A stretch of 64,000 nucleotides of DNA. Source: Gammaproteobacteria bacterium. Its GTDB lineage: Bacteria > Pseudomonadota > Gammaproteobacteria > Competibacterales > Competibacteraceae. The stretch lies in contig JACKNC010000001.1 in the NCBI GenBank assembly GCA_024235095.1, forward strand, positions 1,029,501 through 1,093,500, written 5' to 3'. Numbering within the stretch: the stretch's first letter is position 1; each line of letters opens with the position of its first letter. Made by a program: the position numbers and the translations under genes. Below the pieces are notes generated by a model. It saw nothing but the letters and a program-made list of their open reading frames with translations. It was not told the origin of the DNA and ran no database searches. Of the stretch, positions 51,849 through 61,173 are shown piece by piece.

Positions 51849-52697
51849 ATGAATATCGATTTTGCCGCCGTTCTGGTGGTTTTGACCGTGGCGACCGGAG
51901 CCATCTGGTTGCTGGATATCCTGATGCTGGCGCCGCGTCGCGCCCGTAGCGCATTCACGCCGGGCAAGACGGGTGAAGCTCGTGCAGTTGCCGCCAGATT
52001 ACCGTGGTACGTCGATCTTTCAAAGTCGTTTTTTCCGGTGATCCTGGCGGTGCTCGTGCTACGCTCATTTATTGTCGAGCCGTTCCGCATTCCTTCGGAG
52101 TCCATGTTGCCGACCCTGCTCAATGGTGATTTCATCCTGGTCAACAAGTTCGCTTATGGGTTGCGATTACCGGTGCTCAACACCAAACTGTTTGGCAATG
52201 GCCACCCAGAGCGTGGCAATGTGGTGGTGTTTCGCTACCCGCGTGAACCGGCTGTGGCCTATATCAAACGGGTTGTTGGATTGCCTGGCGACCGGGTGGA
52301 ATATCGGAACAAGCAGCTGTTCATCAACGGTCAATCCGCGCCGCTGACTTCGCTGCCCGATAATCCGGCTGAACCGGGTTATCAGCAATTTGATGAGCAA
52401 TTGGGCGCGGCCAACCATTACATTCAGGTTTTGGCTGATGGGCGCTGGAATCTGATGGGCTTGTGGCCGGGCCTGCAACCACGCCGGGAACCGGATGGGA
52501 CTGTCGCCTGGGAATATCAAGTGCCGGAAGGACACTACTTTGTCATGGGCGACAACCGCGACAACAGCAGCGACAGTCGGATCTGGGGGCCGCTGCCCGA
52601 GGAAAATCTGATCGGCAAGGCTTTTTTCATCTGGATGAATCTGGATTGCATTACGTTTAACGGCCACTGTAGCCGAATCGGCAATCGCATCGAGTAG
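51849..52697 (+). CDS. lepB: Signal peptidase I
   Basis: 282 residues. Two N-terminal membrane segments (~6-26 and ~62-78), then box B PFRIPSESMLPTLL with the nucleophile Ser85, box D YIKRVVGLPGDRV with the general base Lys140, and box E GDNRDNSSDSR. Removes signal peptides on the periplasmic side. 47 bp after lepA, the conserved order. Confidence 0.97.
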   Translation: MNIDFAAVLVVLTVATGAIWLLDILMLAPRRARSAFTPGKTGEARAVAARLPWYVDLSKSFFPVILAVLVLRSFIVEPFRIPSESMLPTLLNGDFILVNKFAYGLRLPVLNTKLFGNGHPERGNVVVFRYPREPAVAYIKRVVGLPGDRVEYRNKQLFINGQSAPLTSLPDNPAEPGYQQFDEQLGAANHYIQVLADGRWNLMGLWPGLQPRREPDGTVAWEYQVPEGHYFVMGDNRDNSSDSRIWGPLPEENLIGKAFFIWMNLDCITFNGHCSRIGNRIE

Positions 52698-52727
52698 GTG
52701 AAACCACAAATAAGGGGAGAGATAAGC

Positions 52728-53129
52728 ATGATACAGAGTACAGTGGGCAAGCGTCAAAATGATCAACAACGCGGCATGACGGTGATTGGCATGCTGTTAT
52801 TGTTGATTGTTATCGGATTTGTCGCGCTCATCGCGATGAAGGTCATACCGATGTATATTGAATTGTATACGATTAAATCGACCATCGAGAGCATTCGCAA
52901 AGAGCCGCAGCTTGCGCAAATGAGTATGCAGGACATTCAGAACGCGATTCAGAGACGCTTCGATATTGGTTATGTGGAGAGAATCACGGCCCGTGATCTC
53001 AAGATCAAGAATGATCCCAGCGGGCGGGGCCGGGTGCTGGAACTGGTTTATGATGACGAGCGGGAGCTGTTTTATGGTTTATTTGTGTTACTCAAGGTGA
53101 ATGAAACCATTCCGCTGACCCCTAATTGA
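52728..53129 (+). CDS. DUF4845 membrane protein
   Basis: 133 residues from ATG 52728 (MIQSTVGKRQNDQQRG), behind AGGGGAGAG; the longer frame to 52698 is unlikely. One N-terminal membrane anchor preceded by a pilin-like charge pattern (RGMTVIGMLLLLIVIGFVALIAMKVIPMYIELYTIKSTI). Function unknown; it is a steady companion between lepB and rnc in Gammaproteobacteria. Confidence 0.9.
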   Translation: MIQSTVGKRQNDQQRGMTVIGMLLLLIVIGFVALIAMKVIPMYIELYTIKSTIESIRKEPQLAQMSMQDIQNAIQRRFDIGYVERITARDLKIKNDPSGRGRVLELVYDDERELFYGLFVLLKVNETIPLTPN

Positions 53130-53139
53130 ATGTGAATTC

Positions 53140-53805
53140 GTGAATCCACCGCTTGCTCGACTGTGCACTGCATTAGGTTATCGCTTCCAAACGCCGGAGT
53201 GGCTGGAAGAGGCGTTAACCCATCGCAGCGCCTCGGCCCGTAATAACGAACGGCTGGAATTCCTGGGCGACGCCTTGTTGAACCTGATCATCGCGGAATA
53301 TCTGTTCCAACACTATCCCAAAGCCAGCGAGGGCGAGTTGAGTCGATTACGAGCCAGTCTGGTCAAGGGGGAAACCCTGGCGGATTTGGCGCGCGGTTTA
53401 AAACTGGGCGACTGGTTGCGATTGGGTCAGGGCGAACTCAAGAGCGGCGGCTATCGACGTGAGTCGATTTTATCAGACGCGCTGGAGGCGATTATCGGTG
53501 CAGTTTATCTGGACAGTAATTTTAGCGCCTGCCGGGACTGGGTGTTGCATCTCTACCGAGACTGGCTGATGCGATTATCCAGCGCCAGTGATTTGAAAGA
53601 TCCGAAGACCCGTTTGCAGGAGTATCTGCAAGCGGACCAGCGTCCTTTACCGATTTACAACGTGCTGGAAATCCGTGGCGAACCACATGCGCAGAGTTTT
53701 ACTGTGGAATGCGAGGTTGCCCAGTTGCGGACGATAGCCGTGGGCAATAGTCGCCGCAAAGCCGAACAGGAATCAGCCCGTCTGATGTTGGAGCAACTGG
53801 CTTGA
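53140..53805 (+). CDS. rnc: Ribonuclease III
   Basis: 221 residues from GTG 53140. Catalytic domain signature NNERLEFLGDALLNLIIAEYLF with acidic metal ligands, SDALEAIIGAVYLD (second acidic cluster), and a C-terminal double-stranded RNA-binding domain (DPKTRLQEYLQADQRPLPIYNVLEI...GNSRRKAEQESARLML). Processes rRNA precursors and dsRNA. Overlaps era by 4 nt. Confidence 0.97.
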   Translation: MNPPLARLCTALGYRFQTPEWLEEALTHRSASARNNERLEFLGDALLNLIIAEYLFQHYPKASEGELSRLRASLVKGETLADLARGLKLGDWLRLGQGELKSGGYRRESILSDALEAIIGAVYLDSNFSACRDWVLHLYRDWLMRLSSASDLKDPKTRLQEYLQADQRPLPIYNVLEIRGEPHAQSFTVECEVAQLRTIAVGNSRRKAEQESARLMLEQLA

Positions 53806-54752
53806 TGGCGCCTTCATCATCGTCCTTTTCCCGCCCAACTGCTGGGGAAAGTGAACTGCGCGCCGGCTACGTCGCTTTGCTGGGTCGTCCTAATGTGGGT
53901 AAATCCACGCTTCTGAACCGACTCATCGGCCAGAAAATTAGTATTACTGCACCTAAGCCGCAAACCACTCGGCATGTCATTCTGGGTATTCAGACCTTGC
54001 CGGATGCGCAGATCATTTACGTGGACACGCCGGGCTTACACCGCCAAGGTCAGCGAGCGATGAATCGTTACCTGAACCGGGCGGCGGCTAGCGTACTGGG
54101 TTATGTCGATGTCGTAGTGTTCCTGATTGAAGCCTTGCGTTGGATTGAGGAGGATCAGGACGTGCTGCAACGCCTGACCGAGTTCGGCAAACCAGTGGTG
54201 TTGGCGGTCAACAAGGTCGATCGGCTTACCGATAAACGGCGGTTGTTACCGTTCCTGCAAGAGATGGCTGCTAAGCGTCTGTTTACTGAGGTTGTGCCAT
54301 TGGCTGCGATCAACGGTGACAACGTGGCTGCGCTGGAACAAGTCATTGCCCGGTTATTGCCGATCGGAGAGCGTATCTTTCCTGAAGACCAGATCACCAC
54401 GATCAGCGAACGCTTCATGGCCGCTGAATTGATTCGCGAAAAATTGACCCGGCTTTTGCGTGAAGAATTGCCCTACGCCCTGACCGTAGAGATTGAGCAG
54501 TTCGTCGAGGAAGGTCGACTCGTGCGCATCCATGCGGTTATCTGGGTTGAGCGCAACAGCCAGAAAGGCATTGTCATCGGCGAGAAAGGCGTCACGTTGC
54601 GTGAGGTCGGTCGCCAGGCCCGCGAGGATCTGGAGCGGTTACTGGATCGCAAAGTGTTTTTAGAAACCTGGGTCAAGGTCCGCGAAGGCTGGTCGGATGA
54701 TGAACGCGCCCTGCGCAGTCTGGGTTACGGCGATCCAGACAGTCAGTTTTAA
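53802..54752 (+). CDS. era: GTPase Era
   Basis: 316 residues. G1 GRPNVGKSTLLNRL, switch/G2 SITAPKPQTTRH, G3 DTPGLH, G4 NKVD, and the C-terminal KH domain (VIGEKGVTLREVGRQAREDLERLL). Ribosome assembly factor for the 16S 3' end. About 20 N-terminal residues precede the conserved AGYVALLGRPN. Downstream recO begins 8 bp after the stop. Confidence 0.97.
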   Translation: MMAPSSSSFSRPTAGESELRAGYVALLGRPNVGKSTLLNRLIGQKISITAPKPQTTRHVILGIQTLPDAQIIYVDTPGLHRQGQRAMNRYLNRAAASVLGYVDVVVFLIEALRWIEEDQDVLQRLTEFGKPVVLAVNKVDRLTDKRRLLPFLQEMAAKRLFTEVVPLAAINGDNVAALEQVIARLLPIGERIFPEDQITTISERFMAAELIREKLTRLLREELPYALTVEIEQFVEEGRLVRIHAVIWVERNSQKGIVIGEKGVTLREVGRQAREDLERLLDRKVFLETWVKVREGWSDDERALRSLGYGDPDSQF

Positions 54753-54759
54753 GTGGTTA

Positions 54760-55467
54760 ATGCGCGCCCTGTTGCAATCGGCCTTCGTTCTGCATCGCCG
54801 CCCGTATCGGGACAGTAGCCTGTTGCTGGAGGTATTGACTCGTGAACACGGACGGTTGGGATTGGTGGCGCGTGGCGCAGGATCGTCCCGATCGCGTCTG
54901 AAAGGGTTATTGCAAGCGTTTACTCCCTTGCTGCTCTCCTGGACCGGCGACGGCGATTTGGTCACGCTGAGCGGCGGTGAGGAAATCGGGCTACCCATCC
55001 CCTTGTTGCACAATCGGGCGCTGGCTGGACTGTATGTTAACGAGTTACTGGTGCGCTTATTGCCACGCTGCGATCCGCAGCCTGGATTATTTGCCGCCTA
55101 TGAGGTTCTACTAACAGACTTGGCGGCGGCAGATGATGCAGAACCGCCTTTGCGGCGTTTTGAGAAGCGGTTGCTGGAAGAATTGGGTTACGGCTTGAGT
55201 CTGGATCGCGAGGCGGACAGCGGAGCGCCGATCGTAGCTGAGACGCACTATCGCTATGTTCTCGATCGAGGACCGCTGACGGTTAATGCAACGCAAACCG
55301 GCGTGCCGATTTCCGGTCGTGGCTTGCTGGCTCTGCGGGACGGGATGTTCAATGACCCAGACGTACTTAAAGAGGTCAAACGCCTGACCCGCGCTGCGCT
55401 GGCGGAGCAATTACAGGGCCGGGCGCTTAAGACGAGGGAACTGTACCGGGTCAAGCGGGAAGCGTAG
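54760..55467 (+). CDS. recO: DNA repair protein RecO
   Basis: 235 residues from ATG 54760 (MRALLQSAFVLHRRPYRDSSLLLEVLTREHGRLGLVARGA), which is the conserved OB-fold start; the open frame to 54697 overlaps era. The C-terminal domain lacks clear zinc ligands, as usual in Gammaproteobacteria. Works with RecR/RecF in loading RecA on SSB-coated gaps. Confidence 0.94.
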   Translation: MRALLQSAFVLHRRPYRDSSLLLEVLTREHGRLGLVARGAGSSRSRLKGLLQAFTPLLLSWTGDGDLVTLSGGEEIGLPIPLLHNRALAGLYVNELLVRLLPRCDPQPGLFAAYEVLLTDLAAADDAEPPLRRFEKRLLEELGYGLSLDREADSGAPIVAETHYRYVLDRGPLTVNATQTGVPISGRGLLALRDGMFNDPDVLKEVKRLTRAALAEQLQGRALKTRELYRVKREA

Positions 55468-55476
55468 CCAGCGTCC

Positions 55477-56664
55477 TCACATCATGCCCTTTCCGACCCA
55501 AGCGCGATGCGCGATGTAGGCCAGCAACCCGCAACTCGCAATGACCGCGGCCATCGGCAGCGCCGAGCCGCCGCCCGCCAGGCCAACCGCCATACTGGCA
55601 AGAGTCGCTACGCCAAATTGCAACGCACCGATCAGGGCCGAGGCGCTGCCTGCGCGTTGCCCCTGCTGCGCCAGCGCATTAGCCATAGCATTAGGCGCAG
55701 TAAAGCCGAGACTGACGCTATAGCAAAATAGCGGAGCCAGCAGCCCCGGTAAGCCGCCCCAGTCACTGGCGGCGATCAACAGCATGGCCAGTCCAAGCAG
55801 TACAGTTGCGCGGTTTGCGCGGCGCAGAAGCGTATCGGTGGAATAGCGCAGCAACAGACGACGGTTGACCTGGGAACTGGCGATCAACCCCAGCGCATTG
55901 AGGCCGAACAGCCAGCCGAAATTCTGCGCCGATACGCCATACACCTCGATGAACACATGCGGCGAACCGGTGATGTAAGCGAACATTCCGGCATGGGCGA
56001 ACCCACCGCTCAAAACATAGCCAATGAACCGGCGGTCGATCAGCAAATCGCCATACACCCGCAGCGCAGCGCCGATCCCCGTACTGGCGATCGTATCTGC
56101 CGGTCGGGTTTCCGGCAGCACACGCCAGACGGCGAACAGGCAGCCCAGCCCGAAGAGCGCCAGCACCGCGAAGATCGCTCGCCAGCCTGCGAACCAGAGA
56201 ATCCAGCCGCCAATAAACGGTGCGAGAATCGGCGCCAATCCCATGATCAGCATGAGCAGGGAAAACACCCGCGCGGCAGTCAGCGGGTCGCAGCAATCGC
56301 GCACTATTGCCCGAGCAATAACAATCCCGGCGCAGCCCCCGATGGCCTGGATGAAACGCAAGGCAATCAGCATGACCATATCGGTTGTCAGTGCGCAACC
56401 GACCGAGGCGATCACATACAGCGTCAGACCAAGATAGAGCGGCGGTTTGCGGCCATAACGGTCCGCCAGCGGTCCGTGAATTGCTTGCCCGAGCGCCAGA
56501 CCAATGAAGAAGCTCGACAGGGTGAACTGGGCAGCAGAAGTCGCAACGCTAAAATCAGCAGCGATGGCCGGCAGACCCGGCAGATACATGTCGATCGACA
56601 TCGGCGCGAAGGCGATGAGGCCGCCGAGAATCAACAGCCAGGAAAGGGGTAGGGTAGCGCTCAA
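55477..56664 (-). CDS. MFS drug efflux transporter, Bcr/CflA family
   Basis: 395 residues, 12 hydrophobic segments. Motif D1-type FAPMSIDMYLPGLPAIAADF, motif A GPLADRYGRKPPLYLGL and motif C GLAPILAPFIGGWI identify the 12-TM drug:H+ antiporters of the Bcr/CflA group. Substrate not predictable. Convergent with recO (9 bp between the ends). Confidence 0.92.
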   Translation of the reverse strand: MSATLPLSWLLILGGLIAFAPMSIDMYLPGLPAIAADFSVATSAAQFTLSSFFIGLALGQAIHGPLADRYGRKPPLYLGLTLYVIASVGCALTTDMVMLIALRFIQAIGGCAGIVIARAIVRDCCDPLTAARVFSLLMLIMGLAPILAPFIGGWILWFAGWRAIFAVLALFGLGCLFAVWRVLPETRPADTIASTGIGAALRVYGDLLIDRRFIGYVLSGGFAHAGMFAYITGSPHVFIEVYGVSAQNFGWLFGLNALGLIASSQVNRRLLLRYSTDTLLRRANRATVLLGLAMLLIAASDWGGLPGLLAPLFCYSVSLGFTAPNAMANALAQQGQRAGSASALIGALQFGVATLASMAVGLAGGGSALPMAAVIASCGLLAYIAHRAWVGKGMM

Positions 56665-57102
56665 TGGGCGTTGCCTAATAATTACCTAATCACATAGAAT
56701 CTAATAGAATCTACCCATCAAATTTGGAAACCGGCGCCATATCGTCCGGTAGTCTTCTCATGTCATTGTCTCGCTCAATGATAAAACGACATCCTGACTC
56801 GCCAAGTGATCAGACCAATCTCTTGGCGTTCTTGGCGGTTCAAATGTATGGATATCGCTACGCAAGACTATAGTAGGCAGTTACCTTTGAAAAATAACAA
56901 TTAGAAGCTATTTTATTCCAAAAAATTCAGTCAATAAATTTAATACTGCGCACGGCGTCAACGGCGCCAGGTACAACACAAAAAGTCTTCAGCTATATCG
57001 AGGATGCGGCCGGGCGGAACGGTGTTGACCAATTTATGGTTTATCCTCCCGAATCCGGCAGCCTTTTGGAATCGAGCTTTTCATTTACCCTGGAATGAGT
57101 CC
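56665..57102. other. Intergenic region
   Basis: 438 bp between the divergent transporter and small membrane-protein genes, AT-richer than its surroundings. I see no gene, tRNA or hairpin terminator. CTTGGCGTTCTTGGCGGTTC at about 56820-56840 is a short dispersed sequence type frequent in such genomes. Confidence 0.5.
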
Positions 57103-57351
57103 ATGCAACGCAGCAACCTTCTAGCTTTTCTGGTTTCACTGGGGATAACTGGTCTGCTAATCTGGGGACTGGTTTATTTCATCAACACTTGGTGGGATCA
57201 TTTACCCAAGGTCGTTGCGCTTACCATCTGTATCCTGCTGGCGGTGATGGTGATCGGTTACCCCATCTATGCCCTGGCGCGCTGGTCGGATCGTCATCTG
57301 GCCCGAGTCAAGGAGCAGCAGCAAAAGCAGAATCGCCAGAACGACCTGTGA
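57103..57351 (+). CDS. Small two-helix membrane protein
   Basis: 82 residues from ATG 57103 (MQRSNLLAFLVSLGITGLLIWG). Two hydrophobic segments (LLAFLVSLGITGLLIWGLVYFI and VVALTICILLAVMVIGYPIYAL) with a charged C-terminal tail (RHLARVKEQQQKQNRQNDL). No family recognised. Confidence 0.55.
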   Translation: MQRSNLLAFLVSLGITGLLIWGLVYFINTWWDHLPKVVALTICILLAVMVIGYPIYALARWSDRHLARVKEQQQKQNRQNDL

Positions 57352-57451
57352 TGCGCGCACTCATCAGTGTTGACCGCCAATGTTCAATATCCTGCGTGAT
57401 TGGCGGCGGCGACGCTGGTTGCAAAACGCTCGTCTCTCCGAGGGGACCGAT

Positions 57452-58066
57452 TCAGGCTCCCCGTACCAATCGATGACTGCGCAAGTCCCTAATTTCCGTC
57501 GGTTTATCCGCGCCTCCGGTCAGACCGGGCAGCAGCGCGTCAATGCTCAGCCCCAATTGTCGGCGCACCGCCAATACGTTGCGCGCCGGAGGACGGCCAC
57601 TGAAGTTCGCGCTGGTGGAGACCAGCGCATGGCCACAGGCCCGACAGAGCGCCGCCGCCAATGGATGGGCCGTGACCCGCACCGCCAGCGTGTCATGACG
57701 ACCCCGCAGCCAGTACGGCGTATCGGCCCGGGTTGGAACCAGCCAGGTGTAGGGACCCGGCCAGGTCGCAGCCAACCGTGTTTGCTCATCAAATGAGAGT
57801 GGTTGCAGGAAAGGCGCAAGTTGCGTGAAATCGGCGGCAATCAGGATCAATCCCTTGCGCAGCGTCCGCCGCTTGAGCGCCAGCAAGCGACGAACCACCC
57901 GCTCATTCCGTGGGTCACAACCCAACCCATAAACGGCCTCGGTGGGATAGGCGACGATGCCGCCCGCCTGAACCACGCGGGCAACGGCGCGCAGACACAG
58001 GCGTGGGCTCCCCCCACCCCAACCCTCCCCCACGCGGGGAGAGGGCGTTTTGGCATCGCTAACCAT
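57452..58066 (-). CDS. tsaC: Threonylcarbamoyl-AMP synthase, TsaC (Sua5/YrdC)
   Basis: 204 residues counted from ATG 58066, which overlaps the end of topA by 8 nt. The conserved fold begins at LRAVARVVQAGGIVAYPTEAVYGLGCDP and includes KRRTLRKGLILI, WPGPYTWLVP, TLAVRVTAHPLA and LVSTSANFSGRPP. Makes threonylcarbamoyl-AMP for the t6A modification of tRNA. The first ~20 residues (KTPSPRVGEGWGGGSPR) come from a dispersed repeat and are not part of the family. Confidence 0.93.
   Translation of the reverse strand: MVSDAKTPSPRVGEGWGGGSPRLCLRAVARVVQAGGIVAYPTEAVYGLGCDPRNERVVRRLLALKRRTLRKGLILIAADFTQLAPFLQPLSFDEQTRLAATWPGPYTWLVPTRADTPYWLRGRHDTLAVRVTAHPLAAALCRACGHALVSTSANFSGRPPARNVLAVRRQLGLSIDALLPGLTGGADKPTEIRDLRSHRLVRGA
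57995..58047 (-). repeat. Dispersed repeat read into the N-terminus of tsaC
   Basis: On the minus strand CCCTCTCCCCGCGTGGGGGA, GGGTTGGGGTGGGGGGAGCC, a purine/pyrimidine-biased repeat found scattered in proteobacterial genomes; translated it gives PSPRVGEGWGGGSP. It provides codons ~8-22 of tsaC if translation starts at 58066. Confidence 0.5.
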
Positions 58067-60449
58067 TACTGGACCGCTTCTTTTTCGCGGGCGCGGCAGT
58101 TCGTCGGCGGTTCGTGGCGCGCTTCTTTTTCTCCGGCGCTTCCCGGAGCAACACCTCACATTCCTCCAAACTCAAACTCTCCGGCTCCCGCTCCTTGGGT
58201 GCCCGGACGTTTTTGTTACCGTCGGTGATGTAGGGGCCGAAACGCCCCTTGAGAATTTCGATGGGTGAATCCGGAAAGGTCCGTAATCGGCGATTAGCCT
58301 TCGCTTCCTCATGTGCAGCGATCAATTCCAGCGCCTGTTCCCGGCTGATGGTGTAAGGATCGCCATTCTTGATCGAGACATAGTTCTTGCCGTAACGCAC
58401 ATAAGGCCCGAAACGGCCAATATTCGCCTGCACCGGTTCGCCGTCCACCGTTGTCCCCAGGTCGCGCGGCAATTGAAACAGCGCCAGGGCTTCTTCAAGC
58501 GTGATCGTATCCAGCCGCTGATCAGGTCGCAGGCTGGCGAAACGCGGCTTATCGGCATCTTCCTTGACGCCGATCTGCGCGAACGAGCCAAACCGGCCCA
58601 TGCGCACCGACACTAGTTTACCGGTCTTGGGATCTGTCCCCAGTTCCCGACTTTGAATCACATCCTGCCGCGAGACATTTTCCGCCTTTTCCGTCACACG
58701 TTGCTTGAAAGGATCCCAGAAACCGCGCATCAGCGGCAGCCAGTCTTCCTCGCCGCGCGACACGGCGTCCAGTTCATCTTCCAGGCGAGCGGTGAATTCA
58801 TAATCCACATATTGATCGAAATGCCGGGTCAGAAACCGGTTGACAATCCGGCCAATGTCAGTGGGCTTGAAACGGCGGTTATCCAGTATCGCGTATTCGC
58901 GCGCCAGCAGGGTCGAAATAATCGCAGCATACGTCGAAGGTCGACCGATGCCATGCTCCTCCAGCGTCTTCACCAGACTGGCCTCGGAATAGCGCGGCGG
59001 CGGTTCGGTAAAATGCTGTTCGGAACGCAACGCCCGCAAGTCCAGCCACTCACCCTTTTTCAAAGGCGGCAATGCCCGACTCTCCTCCTCATCGCTCTGA
59101 TCGTCTACGCCTTCCTGATAAACCGCCATGAAGCCGGGATCAGCAATCGTCGAACCGGTCGCGCGAAATAGGTTGCCAGACCCACATTCCAGATCAGCCG
59201 ATACGGTATCCAGGGTCGCTGGAATCATCTGACAGGCCACGGTGCGTTTCCAGATTAATTCATACAGCGCGTGCTGGTCCGCATTCAGATGCGCGCGGAC
59301 GGCCTCCGGGGTAAGATTGACGGCGGTGGGACGAATCGCCTCATGCGCTTCCTGAGCATTCTTGGCCTTGGTTTTGAAAATCCGGGGATTGGACGGCAGA
59401 TTGTGCGCGCCATAGCGCTGGGCAATCAGCGCCCGAATGTCATTGAGCGCATCCTGAGCCAGGTTGACCGAATCGGTGCGCATGTAAGTGATCAGGCCTA
59501 CCGCGCCGCTACCGGTATCAATACCTTCGTACAACTGTTGTGCGACCCGCATGGTGCGCTGGGTAGAAAACCCTAATTTGCGCGAGGCTTCCTGTTGTAA
59601 GGTCGAAGTAGTAAAGGGCGCCGCGGGATTGCGCTTACGCTGTTTACGCTCAACCCTGGCAACAAGCAGGCGGCCGATCACCCCCTCACTGGCGATTGCT
59701 CCAGAATCGCTCAGCTGCGCACTCGCAGCATCCAGCAAGCTCCGTTCCATGCGATGCGCCTGCTCGCCATCGGTCACGCTAAATTGCGTCAGCTTCTCGC
59801 CGACATACTCCAGCAGCCGGGCCGTGACCGGCTGACGCGCCTTAGCAGCGTCGGCTTCCAATGTCCAATACTCGCGCGCCTGGAACCGCTCGATTTCTTC
59901 CTCACGCTCGACAATCATCCGCAAGGCTGGCGATTGCACCCGGCCCGCCGACAGACCCGGACGGATTTTCTTCCACAGCAAGGGCGACAGATTAAAACCG
60001 ACTAAATAGTCCAGCGCTCGCCGCGCTTGTTGCGCATTGACCAGATCCAGCGACAGACTACGTGGATGGGCAACCGCGTCCAGAATCGCCCGTTGCGTGA
60101 CTTCGTGGAATACCACGCGCCGAACCGGTTTATTACTTAACACATCGCGTTGCCGGAGAATTTCACACAGGTGCCAGGAAATGGCTTCGCCTTCGCGATC
60201 TGGGTCAGTGGCCAGATAGAGCGCCTCCGCCTTGGCCGCCGCCTTGGCGATGGTTTCAACATGGCGTTCGTTCTTATCAATGATCTGATACTTCATGGCG
60301 AAGTCGTGATCGGGATCGACCGCGCCTTCCTTAGGCACCAGATCGCGCACATGACCATAGGAAGCGAGAACCTCAAAGTCCTTGCCCAGATATTTCTTAA
60401 TGGTCTTCGCCTTGGCCGGCGATTCCACGATGACCAAATTTTTACTCAT
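58059..60449 (-). CDS. topA: DNA topoisomerase I
   Basis: 796 residues. Toprim domain: MSKNLVIVESPAKAKTIKKYLG, LATDPDREGEAISWHL. Active-site Tyr in GLITYMRTDSVNL; HEAIRPT; SLVKTLEEHGIGRPSTYA. The C-terminal part has Topo_C repeats (DPKTGKLVSVRMGRFGSFAQIG, NIGRFGPYVRYGKNYVSIKNG, LKGRFGPYITDGNKNVRAPK) and a basic tail (KKKRATNRRRTAAPAKKKRSS) instead of the zinc fingers of E. coli. Relaxes negative supercoils. Followed by tsaC with overlap. Confidence 0.97.
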   Translation of the reverse strand: MSKNLVIVESPAKAKTIKKYLGKDFEVLASYGHVRDLVPKEGAVDPDHDFAMKYQIIDKNERHVETIAKAAAKAEALYLATDPDREGEAISWHLCEILRQRDVLSNKPVRRVVFHEVTQRAILDAVAHPRSLSLDLVNAQQARRALDYLVGFNLSPLLWKKIRPGLSAGRVQSPALRMIVEREEEIERFQAREYWTLEADAAKARQPVTARLLEYVGEKLTQFSVTDGEQAHRMERSLLDAASAQLSDSGAIASEGVIGRLLVARVERKQRKRNPAAPFTTSTLQQEASRKLGFSTQRTMRVAQQLYEGIDTGSGAVGLITYMRTDSVNLAQDALNDIRALIAQRYGAHNLPSNPRIFKTKAKNAQEAHEAIRPTAVNLTPEAVRAHLNADQHALYELIWKRTVACQMIPATLDTVSADLECGSGNLFRATGSTIADPGFMAVYQEGVDDQSDEEESRALPPLKKGEWLDLRALRSEQHFTEPPPRYSEASLVKTLEEHGIGRPSTYAAIISTLLAREYAILDNRRFKPTDIGRIVNRFLTRHFDQYVDYEFTARLEDELDAVSRGEEDWLPLMRGFWDPFKQRVTEKAENVSRQDVIQSRELGTDPKTGKLVSVRMGRFGSFAQIGVKEDADKPRFASLRPDQRLDTITLEEALALFQLPRDLGTTVDGEPVQANIGRFGPYVRYGKNYVSIKNGDPYTISREQALELIAAHEEAKANRRLRTFPDSPIEILKGRFGPYITDGNKNVRAPKEREPESLSLEECEVLLREAPEKKKRATNRRRTAAPAKKKRSSNG

Positions 60450-60582
60450 AACCTTACTGGGGGCTAACGGAAACAGAAATAACGCCGGGAGCGCGTCCGG
60501 CCATAAAAAAGCGGCGCCCTCGGCTTAAAATCCGCTACATGGCGGACTCTAGCGAAGCGGCGAAGAATGCTTTACTGAATGA

Positions 60583-61053
60583 TTAATGGAGGTAGCCAGG
60601 AACCTCGTCAAAGATCAATTCTTCCATCCAGGCATAGGCTTCTTCCTGGCCAGGCTGATTGAGCAACACCATCAGGATGATCCATTTCAGCTGATGCAGG
60701 TCGATGTCGTCGGTCTCCAGCGCCATGACCCGGTCAATGACGAGTTCGCGGGTTTCCGAATCGAGAATGCCGCGCTGCTCCAGAGACAGCAGGAACCCGC
60801 GGCAATCCACATCTAGTCGGGTCTGTTCTGCCTGAATGTAAATACGGCATGAACGGGAGTTCACCGGCAGTGGGATGGACGGATGATCGACCAGACTGTC
60901 CAGCCAGTTGAACGCCTGGCGTACTTCCCGCGAGGGAAAACCGGCTGCCAACAACTCGGTTTGGATGGATTCGCGATCAGGATCGGTGTCAATATCCTGG
61001 TCTATGTCGCTCTGGAATAGATACATCAACACATCCAGCATGTTTTCTTTCAT
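60583..61053 (-). CDS. smg: Smg family protein (DUF494)
   Basis: 156 residues. MKENMLDVLMYLFQSDIDQ and the end WIILMVLLNQPGQEEAYAWMEELIFDEVPGYLH are diagnostic for Smg. Function unknown, constant neighbour of dprA and topA. 134 bp before topA. Confidence 0.94.
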   Translation of the reverse strand: MKENMLDVLMYLFQSDIDQDIDTDPDRESIQTELLAAGFPSREVRQAFNWLDSLVDHPSIPLPVNSRSCRIYIQAEQTRLDVDCRGFLLSLEQRGILDSETRELVIDRVMALETDDIDLHQLKWIILMVLLNQPGQEEAYAWMEELIFDEVPGYLH

Positions 61054-61173
61054 TCAGAAGCTCGCCTTGAAAGTACAAAAGACCCAACCATCAGGCGGGG
61101 CGCGAGACGCGAGTCCAATTTGGCCAGCGCGCGAAAACCACCACTACGCCATCACGTAGGCGGCGACCAGCAT

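Noticed and set aside
57380..57475. MFNILRDWRRRRWLQNARLSE as the start of an MtfA-like peptidase
   Set aside because: Only about 20 residues fit before the frame enters the antisense of tsaC; too short to call even as a fragment.
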